Source of the DNA: Citrobacter amalonaticus
GTDB taxonomy: Bacteria > Pseudomonadota > Gammaproteobacteria > Enterobacterales > Enterobacteriaceae
Reading direction: 5' to 3'
Assembly (NCBI RefSeq): GCF_018252635.1
Contig: NZ_JAGTXM010000010.1
Location: 1 to 33,214 of the forward strand
DNA length: 33,214 bases
Position 1 is the first letter of the stretch, and every line of letters begins with the position of its first letter. Shown piece after piece: positions 1 to 13,681 of the stretch. Position numbers and translations under genes: made by a program. Under the pieces are notes generated by a model, which was given only the letters and a program-made list of their open reading frames with translations, was not told the DNA's origin and searched no databases.

Positions 1-185
<185 letters not shown>

Positions 186-215
186 TCGCTGATAACATTT
201 GACGCAATGCGCATT

Positions 216-242
216 AAAAGGGCATCATTTGATGCCCTTTTT
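216..242 (+). terminator. Rho-independent terminator of tufB
   Basis: A perfect 7-bp stem, GGGCATC (220-226) with GATGCCC (231-237), has a 4-nt ATTT loop. It is preceded by an A run and followed by five T. It lies 31 bases after the tufB stop codon and separates tufB from secE-nusG. Confidence 0.9.
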
Positions 243-263
243 GCACGCTTTCGAACCAGAACC

Positions 264-293
264 TGGCTCATCAGTGATTTTATTTGTCATAAT
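264..293 (+). promoter_or_regulatory. Candidate secE-nusG promoter
   Basis: A good -10 hexamer CATAAT (288-293) lies downstream of the tufB terminator, with a weak -35 TGGCTC (264-269) at 18-bp spacing. Position suggests it drives secE-nusG with a leader of about 125 nt. The -35 match is poor, so this is an inference from the -10 and the context. Confidence 0.35.
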
Positions 294-424
294 CATTGCT
301 GAGACAGGCTCTGAAGAGGGCGTTGAGCCCGGAATGCCCAAATACATTTCGGCACAAGGTTGACTGGTTAGCCTCGCATTCGCGGGGTGAAATTATTTGT
401 AGAATACTTCTGACAGGTTGGTTT

Positions 425-808
425 ATGAGTGCGAATACCGAAGCTCAAGGGAGCGGGCGTGGCCTGGAAGCGATAAAGTGGATTGTGGTTGTAGCTTTGC
501 TGATCGTGGCAATCGTTGGCAACTATCTTTATCGTGACATGATGCTGCCGCTGCGTGCGCTGGCCGTAGTAATTCTGATTGCTGCAGCGGGTGGTGTCGC
601 GCTGTTGACGACAAAAGGTAAAGCTACCGTTGCTTTTGCCCGCGAAGCGCGTACTGAAGTACGTAAGGTCATTTGGCCGACTCGCCAGGAAACATTGCAC
701 ACCACGCTGATTGTGGCTGCGGTTACCGCAGTAATGTCACTGATCCTGTGGGGACTGGATGGTATTCTGGTTCGCCTGGTTTCCTTTATCACTGGCCTGA
801 GGTTCTGA
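425..808 (+). CDS. secE: Preprotein translocase subunit SecE
   Basis: SecE is the essential small subunit of the SecYEG inner-membrane channel and clamps SecY. The 127-aa length equals E. coli SecE. Three hydrophobic helices are visible, at about residues 19-36, 43-61 and 93-117. The conserved cytoplasmic amphipathic segment with [11 protein letters not shown] precedes the third. The frame stays open upstream to about position 296, but the start at 425 gives the family length and N-terminus (MSANTEAQ). The upstream Shine-Dalgarno is weak (around CAGGTTGG). nusG follows after one base, so the two are co-transcribed and probably translationally coupled. Confidence 0.97.
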   Translation: MSANTEAQGSGRGLEAIKWIVVVALLIVAIVGNYLYRDMMLPLRALAVVILIAAAGGVALLTTKGKATVAFAREARTEVRKVIWPTRQETLHTTLIVAAVTAVMSLILWGLDGILVRLVSFITGLRF

Positions 809-809
809 G

Positions 810-1355
810 ATGTCTGAAGCTCCTAAAAAGCGCTGGTACGTCGTTCAGGCGTTTTCCGGTTTTGAAGGCCGCGTAGCAACGTCGCTGCGTGAGCATATCA
901 AATTACACAATATGGAAGAGTTGTTTGGCGAAGTCATGGTGCCGACCGAAGAAGTGGTCGAAATCCGTGGTGGGCAGCGCCGTAAGAGCGAGCGTAAATT
1001 CTTCCCGGGTTATGTGCTGGTCCAGATGGTCATGAATGACGCGAGCTGGCACCTGGTGCGTAGCGTGCCGCGTGTGATGGGCTTTATCGGCGGTACGTCT
1101 GATCGTCCGGCACCTATCAGCGATAAAGAAGTTGATGCGATTATGAACCGTCTGCAGCAGGTGGGTGATAAGCCGCGTCCGAAAACGCTGTTTGAACCGG
1201 GTGAAATGGTGCGTGTCAACGATGGTCCGTTCGCAGACTTTAATGGCGTCGTTGAAGAAGTGGACTATGAGAAGTCCCGCCTGAAAGTGTCCGTCTCTAT
1301 CTTCGGTCGTGCGACCCCGGTAGAACTGGACTTTGCCCAGGTTGAGAAAGCCTAA
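810..1355 (+). CDS. nusG: Transcription termination/antitermination protein NusG
   Basis: NusG binds RNA polymerase through its N-terminal NGN domain (about residues 1-120) and contacts Rho or ribosomal protein S10 (NusE) through its C-terminal KOW domain (about 125-181). The 181-aa length is exactly that of E. coli. Visible motifs include the [13 protein letters not shown] start, the FFPGYVLV core, and the KOW segment [19 protein letters not shown]. It follows secE with a 1-bp gap. The E. coli protein is required for Rho-dependent termination and for rRNA antitermination; an rRNA operon lies at the other end of this window. Confidence 0.98.
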   Translation: MSEAPKKRWYVVQAFSGFEGRVATSLREHIKLHNMEELFGEVMVPTEEVVEIRGGQRRKSERKFFPGYVLVQMVMNDASWHLVRSVPRVMGFIGGTSDRPAPISDKEVDAIMNRLQQVGDKPRPKTLFEPGEMVRVNDGPFADFNGVVEEVDYEKSRLKVSVSIFGRATPVELDFAQVEKA

Positions 1356-1385
1356 GTAGCGATCAAAAAAGCGGCGATTTAATCG

Positions 1386-1414
1386 TTGCACAAGGCGCGA
1401 GATTGGAATACAAT
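1386..1414 (+). promoter_or_regulatory. Promoter of rplK-rplA (P_L11)
   Basis: A near-consensus sigma-70 promoter: -35 TTGCAC (1386-1391), 17-bp spacer, -10 TACAAT (1409-1414). Transcription would start near 1421. It matches the position of the L11 operon promoter in E. coli. It lies within the inverted repeat described at 1392-1424. Confidence 0.8.
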
Positions 1415-1424
1415 TTCGCGCCTT
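1392..1424 (+). terminator. Stem-loop after nusG, overlapping P_L11
   Basis: AAGGCGCGA (1392-1400) pairs with TCGCGCCTT (1416-1424), and the stem can extend inwards to 1404/1412. The T-rich stretch TTGTTTTTAT follows. The shape is that of an intrinsic terminator for secE-nusG. However, the same bases form the spacer, -10 and start region of P_L11, so transcription from P_L11 does not include the complete hairpin. The termination strength is not known. Confidence 0.5.
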
Positions 1425-1466
1425 TTGTTTTTATGGGCCTGGCCCGTAGAACGAATTTTTATATCA

Positions 1467-2771
<1,305 letters not shown>

Positions 2772-2778
2772 GATTAGC

Positions 2779-2807
2779 TTTACGTGGGCGGTGGATTTGT
2801 CTACAAT
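2779..2807 (+). promoter_or_regulatory. Promoter of rplJ-rplL-rpoB-rpoC (P_L10)
   Basis: -35 TTTACG (2779-2784), 17-bp spacer, -10 TACAAT (2802-2807), directly after rplA; start expected near 2814. A 7-bp inverted repeat, ACGTGGG (2782-2788) and CCCACGT (2814-2820), brackets the promoter. This matches the position of the main promoter for the L10 and RNA polymerase genes in E. coli. Confidence 0.78.
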
Positions 2808-2820
2808 TCTACCCCCACGT

Positions 2821-3107
2821 TTCTGTTGAAAGATACAGACGCTATGTAAGTCATTTGAATTGCGGTTCGAAAGACGAAGACATAGAACAGATTTGTTCGT
2901 TGGAGCCTGGCCTATCCAGGCCTCCGTCGAAGACCGCAGGTGTTTCGTAAGAGACTTAATCCCCTGCGTAGACGGTGACAGAACGCTAAGATTATTTTTG
3001 GATATTCTGGCTTGTTTCTGCTCACCGTATTAAGACGCTCTTTTCGTTGGAAAGAGTGAAGTGAGTTCCGGAACATGAGTTCCGGCAAACATCCAGGAGC
3101 AAAGCTA
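2821..3107 (+). promoter_or_regulatory. rplJ mRNA leader with L10-(L12)4 repressor site
   Basis: This gene-free stretch is the long untranslated leader of rplJ. In E. coli the L10-L7/L12 complex binds it and blocks translation of rplJ-rplL. A strong hairpin is visible: GCCTGG (2905-2910) with CCAGGC (2916-2921), extended by GGA/TCC around a bulged C. The leader then runs through GACCGCAGGTG and a T-rich stretch. Close to the gene is a short repeat GTTCCGG (3064-3070 and 3078-3084), and AGGAGC (3095-3100) is the ribosome binding site. Sequence and length agree with the E. coli leader, so autoregulation is expected to be conserved. Confidence 0.75.
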
Positions 3108-3605
3108 ATGGCTTTAAATCTTCAAGACAAACAAGCGATTGTTGCTGAAGTCAGCGAAGTAGCCAAAGGCGCGCTGTCTGCAGTAGTTGCGGATTCCCGT
3201 GGCGTAACTGTAGATAAAATGACTGAACTGCGTAAAGCAGGTCGTGAAGCTGGCGTTTACATGCGTGTTGTTCGTAACACCTTGCTGCGTCGTGCTGTTG
3301 AAGGTTCTCCGTTCGAGTGCCTGAAAGACACGTTTGTTGGTCCGACCCTGATTGCATACTCTATGGAACACCCGGGCGCTGCTGCTCGTCTGTTCAAAGA
3401 GTTCGCGAAAGCGAATGCAAAATTTGAGGTCAAAGCCGCTGCCTTTGAAGGTGAGCTGATCCCGGCGTCTCAGATCGACCGCCTGGCAACTCTGCCGACC
3501 TACGAAGAAGCAATTGCACGCCTGATGGCAACCATGAAAGAAGCTTCGGCTGGCAAACTGGTTCGTACTCTGGCTGCTGTACGCGATGCGAAAGAAGCTG
3601 CTTAA
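3108..3605 (+). CDS. rplJ: 50S ribosomal protein L10
   Basis: L10 anchors the L7/L12 dimers to the ribosome and, as the L10-L12 complex, represses its own translation. The 165-aa length equals E. coli L10. The start at 3108 (MALNLQDKQ) lies 7 bases after AGGAGC; an upstream in-frame ATG at 3075 would add 11 residues that the family lacks. The N-terminal rRNA-binding domain spans about residues 1-130, and the C-terminal helix from about residue 135 binds the L12 dimers. rplL follows after 66 bp. Confidence 0.97.
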   Translation: MALNLQDKQAIVAEVSEVAKGALSAVVADSRGVTVDKMTELRKAGREAGVYMRVVRNTLLRRAVEGSPFECLKDTFVGPTLIAYSMEHPGAAARLFKEFAKANAKFEVKAAAFEGELIPASQIDRLATLPTYEEAIARLMATMKEASAGKLVRTLAAVRDAKEAA

Positions 3606-3671
3606 TCGCAGTTATCTTTTTCAAGCATCCGCTTACGTATAAACTTATTCTGATATTCAGGAACAATTTAA

Positions 3672-4037
<366 letters not shown>

Positions 4038-4076
4038 GCCAACCCTTCCGGTTGCAGCCTGAGAAATTAGGCTGAT

Positions 4077-4107
4077 GGCTGGTGACTTTTTGGTCACCAG
4101 CCTTTTT
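4077..4107 (+). terminator. rplL-rpoB transcription attenuator
   Basis: A perfect 10-bp stem, GGCTGGTGAC (4077-4086) with GTCACCAGCC (4093-4102), is followed by five T (4103-4107). It sits 39 bases after rplL. In E. coli this hairpin is a partial terminator that lets only a minority of transcripts continue into rpoBC, matching polymerase to ribosomal protein output. Confidence 0.9.
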
Positions 4108-4356
4108 GCGCTGTAAGGCGCCAGTAGCGTTTCACACTGTTTGACTACTGCTGTGCCTTTCAATGCTTGTTTCTATCGACGACTTAATATACTGCGACAG
4201 GACGTCCGTTCTGTGTAAATCGCAATGAAATGGTTTAAGCGTGATAGCAACAGGCATTGCGGAAAGTATTCGATTTTCCGGTCAACAAAATAGTGTTGCA
4301 CAAACTGTCCGCTCAATGGACAGATGGGTCGACTTGTCAGCGAGCTGAGGAACCCT
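4108..4356 (+). promoter_or_regulatory. rpoB upstream region with a possible minor promoter
   Basis: With the attenuator this makes a gene-free stretch of about 320 bases between rplL and rpoB. In E. coli it includes an RNase III processing site. A candidate secondary promoter has -10 TATACT (4188-4193) and a -35 around CTTGTT (4166-4171, 16-bp spacing). The rpoB ribosome binding site is in GCTGAGGAACCCT. I see no small gene here. Confidence 0.35.
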
Positions 4357-7300
4357 ATGGTTTACTCCTATACCGAGAAAAAACGTATTCGTAAGGATTT
4401 TGGTAAACGTCCACAAGTTCTGGATGTGCCTTATCTCCTTTCTATCCAGCTTGACTCGTTTCAGAAGTTTATCGAGCAAGATCCTGAGGGGCAGTATGGT
4501 CTGGAAGCCGCCTTCCGTTCCGTATTCCCGATTCAGAGCTACAGCGGTAATTCCGAGCTGCAATACGTCAGCTACCGCCTTGGCGAACCGGTGTTTGACG
4601 TTCAGGAATGTCAGATCCGTGGCGTGACCTATTCCGCACCGCTGCGCGTAAAACTGCGTCTGGTGATCTACGAGCGCGAAGCGCCGGAAGGCACCGTTAA
4701 AGACATTAAAGAGCAAGAAGTGTACATGGGCGAAATTCCGCTCATGACCGATAACGGTACCTTTGTGATCAACGGTACTGAGCGTGTTATCGTTTCTCAG
4801 CTGCACCGTAGCCCTGGCGTCTTCTTTGACTCCGACAAAGGCAAAACCCACTCGTCGGGTAAAGTGCTGTATAACGCGCGTATCATTCCTTACCGTGGTT
4901 CCTGGCTGGACTTCGAATTCGATCCGAAGGACAACCTGTTCGTACGTATCGACCGTCGCCGTAAACTGCCTGCGACCATTATTCTGCGTGCGCTGAACTA
5001 CACGACAGAGCAGATCCTGGATCTGTTCTTCGAAAAAGTCATTTTCGAGATTCGCGACAACAAGCTGCAGATGGAGCTGGTGCCTGAACGTCTGCGTGGT
5101 GAAACCGCCTCCTTCGATATCGAAGCGAACGGTAAAATCTACGTTGAAAAAGGCCGCCGCATCACTGCGCGTCACATCCGCCAACTGGAAAAAGACGATA
5201 TCAAACATATCGAAGTTCCGGTTGAGTACATTGCGGGCAAAGTGGCTGCGAAAGATTACGTTGACGAATCCACTGGCGAGCTGATCTGCCCGGCTAACAT
5301 GGAGCTGAGCCTGGATCTGCTGGCTAAGCTGAGCCAGTCTGGCCACAAACGTATCGAAACCCTGTTCACCAACGATCTGGACCACGGCCCGTACATTTCT
5401 GAAACCGTACGCGTCGACCCGACTAACGATCGTCTGAGCGCGCTGGTAGAAATCTACCGCATGATGCGCCCGGGTGAGCCGCCGACACGTGAAGCGGCTG
5501 AAAGCCTGTTTGAGAACCTGTTCTTCTCTGAAGACCGTTATGACCTGTCTGCGGTCGGTCGCATGAAGTTCAACCGTTCTCTGCTGCGCGACGAAATCGA
5601 AGGTTCCGGTATCCTGAGCAAAGACGACATCATCGAAGTGATGAAGAAGCTCATCGATATCCGTAACGGTAAAGGCGAAGTCGATGATATCGACCACCTC
5701 GGCAACCGTCGTATCCGTTCCGTAGGCGAAATGGCGGAAAACCAGTTCCGCGTTGGCCTGGTACGTGTTGAGCGTGCGGTGAAAGAGCGTCTGTCTCTGG
5801 GCGATCTTGATACCCTGATGCCTCAGGACATGATCAACGCCAAACCGATTTCTGCAGCAGTGAAAGAGTTCTTTGGTTCCAGCCAACTGTCTCAGTTTAT
5901 GGACCAGAACAACCCGCTGTCTGAGATTACGCACAAACGTCGTATCTCTGCACTCGGCCCAGGCGGTTTGACTCGTGAACGTGCCGGCTTTGAAGTTCGA
6001 GACGTACACCCGACTCACTATGGTCGCGTATGTCCTATCGAAACGCCTGAAGGTCCGAACATCGGTCTGATCAACTCCCTGTCCGTGTACGCACAGACTA
6101 ACGAATATGGCTTCCTCGAGACGCCGTACCGTCGCGTTGTTGATGGTGTAGTGACTGATGAGATTCATTACCTGTCTGCGATTGAAGAAGGTAACTTCGT
6201 TATCGCTCAGGCGAACTCCAACCTGGATGACGATGGCCACTTCGTAGAAGATCTGGTGACCTGCCGTAGTAAAGGCGAATCGAGCCTCTTCAGCCGCGAC
6301 CAGGTTGACTACATGGACGTTTCCACCCAGCAGGTGGTTTCCGTCGGTGCGTCCCTGATCCCGTTCCTGGAACACGATGACGCCAACCGTGCATTGATGG
6401 GTGCGAACATGCAACGTCAGGCCGTTCCGACTCTGCGTGCCGACAAGCCGCTGGTAGGTACCGGTATGGAACGTGCTGTTGCCGTTGACTCCGGTGTTAC
6501 TGCGGTGGCTAAGCGTGGCGGTACCGTTCAGTACGTCGATGCGTCCCGTATCGTTATCAAAGTTAACGAAGATGAGATGTATCCGGGCGAAGCGGGTATC
6601 GACATCTATAACCTGACTAAATACACCCGTTCTAACCAGAACACCTGTATCAACCAGATGCCGTGTGTCTCTCTGGGTGAGCCTGTTGAACGTGGCGATG
6701 TACTGGCAGATGGCCCGTCTACCGACCTCGGTGAACTGGCGCTCGGCCAGAACATGCGCGTCGCGTTCATGCCGTGGAACGGTTACAACTTCGAAGACTC
6801 CATCCTCGTCTCCGAGCGTGTTGTCCTGGAAGATCGTTTCACCACCATCCACATTCAGGAACTGGCGTGCGTGTCTCGTGACACCAAACTGGGGCCGGAA
6901 GAGATCACTGCTGACATCCCGAACGTGGGTGAAGCTGCACTCTCCAAACTGGATGAATCCGGTATCGTTTACATTGGTGCGGAAGTGACCGGCGGCGATA
7001 TTCTGGTTGGTAAGGTTACGCCGAAAGGTGAAACCCAGCTGACGCCAGAAGAGAAACTGCTGCGTGCGATCTTCGGTGAGAAAGCGTCTGACGTTAAAGA
7101 CTCTTCTCTGCGCGTACCAAACGGTGTTTCCGGTACGGTTATCGACGTTCAGGTCTTTACTCGCGATGGCGTAGAAAAAGACAAACGTGCGCTCGAAATC
7201 GAAGAGATGCAGCTGAAACAGGCGAAGAAAGACCTGTCTGAAGAACTGCAGATCCTCGAAGCTGGCCTGTTTAGCCGTATCTACGCTGTGCTGGTTGCCG

Positions 7301-8385
7301 GTGGCGTAGAAGCTGAGAAGCTTGACAAACTGCCTCGCGATCGCTGGCTGGAACTCGGTCTGACCGACGAAGAGAAACAAAATCAGCTGGAACAGCTGGC
7401 TGAGCAGTACGACGAACTGAAACACGAGTTCGAGAAAAAACTCGAAGCGAAACGCCGCAAAATCACCCAGGGCGACGATCTGGCACCGGGCGTGCTGAAG
7501 ATTGTTAAGGTATATCTGGCCGTTAAACGCCGTATCCAGCCTGGTGACAAGATGGCAGGTCGTCACGGTAACAAGGGTGTAATTTCTAAGATCAACCCGA
7601 TCGAAGATATGCCGCACGATGCTAACGGTACGCCGGTAGATATCGTACTGAACCCGCTGGGTGTACCGTCTCGTATGAACATCGGTCAGATTCTGGAAAC
7701 CCACCTGGGTATGGCTGCAAAAGGTATCGGCGATAAGATCAACGCCATGCTGAAACAGCAGCAGGAAGTCGCGAAACTGCGCGAATTCATCCAGCGTGCG
7801 TACGATCTGGGCGCTGACGTTCGTCAGAAAGTTGACCTGAATACCTTCAGCGATGAAGAAGTTCTGCGTCTGGCTGAAAACCTGCGCAAAGGTATGCCAA
7901 TCGCAACGCCAGTGTTCGACGGTGCGAAAGAAGCGGAAATTAAAGAGCTGCTGAAACTGGGTGACCTGCCGACTTCCGGTCAGATCACGCTGTTCGACGG
8001 CCGTACGGGTGAGCAGTTCGAGCGTCCGGTAACCGTAGGTTACATGTACATGCTGAAACTGAACCACCTGGTCGACGATAAGATGCACGCTCGTTCCACC
8101 GGTTCCTACAGCCTGGTTACTCAGCAGCCGCTGGGTGGTAAGGCGCAGTTCGGTGGTCAGCGCTTCGGGGAGATGGAAGTGTGGGCGCTGGAAGCATACG
8201 GCGCGGCATACACCCTGCAGGAAATGCTCACCGTTAAGTCTGATGACGTGAACGGTCGTACTAAGATGTATAAGAACATCGTAGACGGCAACCATCAGAT
8301 GGAACCGGGCATGCCGGAATCCTTCAACGTACTGTTGAAAGAGATTCGTTCGCTGGGTATCAACATCGAACTGGAAGACGAGTAA
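4357..8385 (+). CDS. rpoB: DNA-directed RNA polymerase subunit beta
   Basis: The beta subunit forms one pincer of RNA polymerase and part of the active centre. The 1342-aa length equals E. coli RpoB. The frame is open upstream to 4324, but the ATG at 4357 ([10 protein letters not shown]) gives the family N-terminus and follows GAGGAA. The rifampicin pocket (residues 507-533, bases from 5875) is [20 protein letters not shown] followed by KRRISAL. It has wild-type residues at the usual resistance positions (Q513, D516, H526, R529, S531), so no target-site rifampicin resistance is visible. The C-terminal region has the [12 protein letters not shown] active-site motif and the [12 protein letters not shown] segment. 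It is co-transcribed with rpoC. Confidence 0.99.
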   Translation: MVYSYTEKKRIRKDFGKRPQVLDVPYLLSIQLDSFQKFIEQDPEGQYGLEAAFRSVFPIQSYSGNSELQYVSYRLGEPVFDVQECQIRGVTYSAPLRVKLRLVIYEREAPEGTVKDIKEQEVYMGEIPLMTDNGTFVINGTERVIVSQLHRSPGVFFDSDKGKTHSSGKVLYNARIIPYRGSWLDFEFDPKDNLFVRIDRRRKLPATIILRALNYTTEQILDLFFEKVIFEIRDNKLQMELVPERLRGETASFDIEANGKIYVEKGRRITARHIRQLEKDDIKHIEVPVEYIAGKVAAKDYVDESTGELICPANMELSLDLLAKLSQSGHKRIETLFTNDLDHGPYISETVRVDPTNDRLSALVEIYRMMRPGEPPTREAAESLFENLFFSEDRYDLSAVGRMKFNRSLLRDEIEGSGILSKDDIIEVMKKLIDIRNGKGEVDDIDHLGNRRIRSVGEMAENQFRVGLVRVERAVKERLSLGDLDTLMPQDMINAKPISAAVKEFFGSSQLSQFMDQNNPLSEITHKRRISALGPGGLTRERAGFEVRDVHPTHYGRVCPIETPEGPNIGLINSLSVYAQTNEYGFLETPYRRVVDGVVTDEIHYLSAIEEGNFVIAQANSNLDDDGHFVEDLVTCRSKGESSLFSRDQVDYMDVSTQQVVSVGASLIPFLEHDDANRALMGANMQRQAVPTLRADKPLVGTGMERAVAVDSGVTAVAKRGGTVQYVDASRIVIKVNEDEMYPGEAGIDIYNLTKYTRSNQNTCINQMPCVSLGEPVERGDVLADGPSTDLGELALGQNMRVAFMPWNGYNFEDSILVSERVVLEDRFTTIHIQELACVSRDTKLGPEEITADIPNVGEAALSKLDESGIVYIGAEVTGGDILVGKVTPKGETQLTPEEKLLRAIFGEKASDVKDSSLRVPNGVSGTVIDVQVFTRDGVEKDKRALEIEEMQLKQAKKDLSEELQILEAGLFSRIYAVLVAGGVEAEKLDKLPRDRWLELGLTDEEKQNQLEQLAEQYDELKHEFEKKLEAKRRKITQGDDLAPGVLKIVKVYLAVKRRIQPGDKMAGRHGNKGVISKINPIEDMPHDANGTPVDIVLNPLGVPSRMNIGQILETHLGMAAKGIGDKINAMLKQQQEVAKLREFIQRAYDLGADVRQKVDLNTFSDEEVLRLAENLRKGMPIATPVFDGAKEAEIKELLKLGDLPTSGQITLFDGRTGEQFERPVTVGYMYMLKLNHLVDDKMHARSTGSYSLVTQQPLGGKAQFGGQRFGEMEVWALEAYGAAYTLQEMLTVKSDDVNGRTKMYKNIVDGNHQMEPGMPESFNVLLKEIRSLGINIELEDE

Positions 8386-8406
8386 TTCTCGCTCAAACAG
8401 GTCACT

Positions 8407-8430
8407 GCTGCCGGGATAACACCCGGCAGC
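8407..8430 (+). other. Hairpin in the rpoB-rpoC intercistronic gap
   Basis: A perfect 9-bp GC-rich stem, GCTGCCGGG (8407-8415) with CCCGGCAGC (8422-8430), has a 6-nt loop. No T run follows, so it is not an intrinsic terminator. It lies 31 bases before the rpoC start. A role in mRNA processing or in spacing ribosomes is possible but not shown. Confidence 0.75.
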
Positions 8431-8461
8431 GGAATGTGCTAACTCCGACGGGAGCAAATCC

Positions 8462-12685
<4,224 letters not shown>

Positions 12686-12710
12686 TCGTTCATGCTAGTG
12701 CGATAAGTTG

Positions 12711-12742
12711 AAAAGGCCAGTCTCCGGACTGGCCTTTTTTTT
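12711..12742 (+). terminator. Terminator of the rplJL-rpoBC operon
   Basis: GGCCAGTC (12715-12722) pairs with GACTGGCC (12727-12734) around a 4-nt TCCG loop, with flanking A and T runs. Eight T follow the stem (12735-12742). It lies 25 bases after the rpoC stop. Confidence 0.95.
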
Positions 12743-12753
12743 ATGGCTGCGTT

Positions 12754-12830
12754 GTAGGCCGGATAAGTTGAAGCTGCCATCCGGCACTCTTTGGTGATGC
12801 GCCTGATGGCGCTGCGCTAATCAGGCCTAC
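12754..12830. repeat. REP pair (BIME) after rpoC
   Basis: Two REP (palindromic unit) sequences are in opposite orientation. The first, 12754-12785, starts GTAGGCCGGATAAG and ends GCCATCCGGC. The second, 12801-12830, starts GCCTGATGGC and ends AATCAGGCCTAC. Together they form a mosaic element at the end of the operon, as is common in enterobacteria. Confidence 0.85.
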
Positions 12831-12843
12831 AAACTGGAGTATG

Positions 12844-12870
12844 CGTCCCGTAGGGACGGATAAGGCGTTT
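12844..12870. repeat. Short palindrome and degenerate REP remnant
   Basis: CGTCCC-GTA-GGGACG (12844-12858) is a perfect 6-bp palindrome, just past the stop codon of the - strand PTS IIA gene. It merges into GGATAAGGCGTTT (12858-12870), which is one arm of a REP sequence whose partner arm is missing. The palindrome may serve as a transcript end for the PTS genes, but no T run is visible on the - strand. Confidence 0.5.
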
Positions 12871-12872
12871 CA

Positions 12873-13190
12873 TCAATTGACTGGCGGCAACCTGCGATAC
12901 AATTCAATCATGTCGCCTGCCAGATCCTGAATGACCATCGCGTTCATCAGATGATCCTGCGAGTGGACGGTGATCAGATTTACCGGCAGTTTACCGGTCC
13001 CTTCATCGATCCCGATCAGCTGCGTCTGGATTTTATGCGCCAGCTTGACGTAATCCCGTGACTCTTCCATCGCCTGTTCGGCACCGGCAAAGTCACCTTT
13101 GCGGGCCAGTTGCAGGGCGGTCAATGCCTGGCTTCGTGCGGTTCCTGCATTCACCAGCAGTTCCATAATGATGGTTTCTAACTCTTCCAT
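12873..13190 (-). CDS. PTS lactose/cellobiose-type EIIA protein
   Basis: This is a 105-aa all-helical phosphotransferase IIA of the LacF/ChbA family (chitobiose, cellobiose or lactose type). The C-terminal signature ITVHSQDHLMNAM contains the expected phospho-acceptor His76 and the metal-binding Asp79 (HxxD spacing). It would accept phosphate from HPr and pass it to the IIB protein encoded just upstream, from which it is separated by one base. No IIC permease, phospho-glycosidase or regulator gene is nearby, so the transported sugar, if any, cannot be inferred. It may work with a IIC encoded elsewhere or have a purely regulatory role. Length and active site are intact, so it is not an obvious remnant. 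Confidence 0.88.
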   Translation of the reverse strand: MEELETIIMELLVNAGTARSQALTALQLARKGDFAGAEQAMEESRDYVKLAHKIQTQLIGIDEGTGKLPVNLITVHSQDHLMNAMVIQDLAGDMIELYRRLPPVN

Positions 13191-13191
13191 G

Positions 13192-13500
13192 TTATGGCTC
13201 CATCAACTGCAGGGCTTTGTCCAGAACGGCATCGCCTTTCATCATGCCGTAATCCATCATGTCGATCACGGCGACTTTCTTACCGAACGGATCGGCCAGC
13301 GCCTGCAATTTTGCCTGTTCATATTTGACCTGCGGGCCCAACAGGACGATATCCGCCGTGGCGATATTCTCTTTAAACTCTGCAACAGGCACCGCCTTGA
13401 TCGTCACCTCGATCCCTTTTTTTTGAGCAGCATCTTTCATTCGTTGTACCAGCATGCTGGTGGACATCCCGGCGGCACAGCATAAAACGATATTTTTCAT
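13192..13500 (-). CDS. PTS lactose/cellobiose-type EIIB protein
   Basis: This is a 102-aa IIB protein of the ChbB/CelA type. The N-terminus MKNIVLCCAAGMSTSMLV has the phosphate-binding loop C-x-x-G-M-S-T-S with the phospho-cysteine at Cys8. The start at 13500 gives the standard family N-terminus. A second in-frame ATG at 13521 is preceded by a good GATGAGG ribosome binding site and would add seven residues (MEPWERT), so the true start is uncertain. The IIA gene follows with a 1-bp gap, a clear two-gene operon. A CRP-like site lies upstream, which fits a carbohydrate-responsive gene. Confidence 0.87.
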   Translation of the reverse strand: MKNIVLCCAAGMSTSMLVQRMKDAAQKKGIEVTIKAVPVAEFKENIATADIVLLGPQVKYEQAKLQALADPFGKKVAVIDMMDYGMMKGDAVLDKALQLMEP

Positions 13501-13577
13501 AGTTCGTTCCCACGGTTCCATTGATACCTCATCTTTAGTCTGAGCAAGTGAGGAGAACAACCGCCTTACCGCGAATG

Positions 13578-13593
13578 TGTGTAAGCCATCACA
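13578..13593 (-). promoter_or_regulatory. Candidate CRP-cAMP site upstream of the PTS pair
   Basis: Read on the - strand, TGTGA-TGGCTT-ACACA matches the CRP consensus TGTGA-N6-TCACA at nine of ten core positions. Its centre is about 85 bases upstream of the IIB start codon. A convincing -10/-35 pair between it and the gene was not found, so the promoter itself is unassigned. Confidence 0.5.
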
Positions 13594-13639
13594 AAGAAAT
13601 CGCGCAAATAATGAAACCGGTTGCGGTTTTTCTCATAAT

Positions 13640-13663
13640 AAAAAAAAGCCCGTCGTAACGGGC
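13640..13663 (-). terminator. Terminator of the diguanylate cyclase gene
   Basis: On the - strand, GCCCGT-TACG-ACGGGC (13663 down to 13648) is followed by a run of eight T (13647-13640). It lies 18 bases after the stop codon of the cyclase gene and isolates it from the PTS genes downstream. Confidence 0.92.
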
Positions 13664-13681
13664 GTTGTGGGGAAGGGATGA

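Noticed and set aside
5875-5955. Possible rifampicin-resistance changes in rpoB
   Set aside because: The cluster I region reads as wild type at all common resistance codons.
13614-13631. AAACCG-GTTG-CGGTTT hairpin followed by T as a + strand terminator
   Set aside because: Short stem with three GC pairs, and no + strand gene upstream that needs it.
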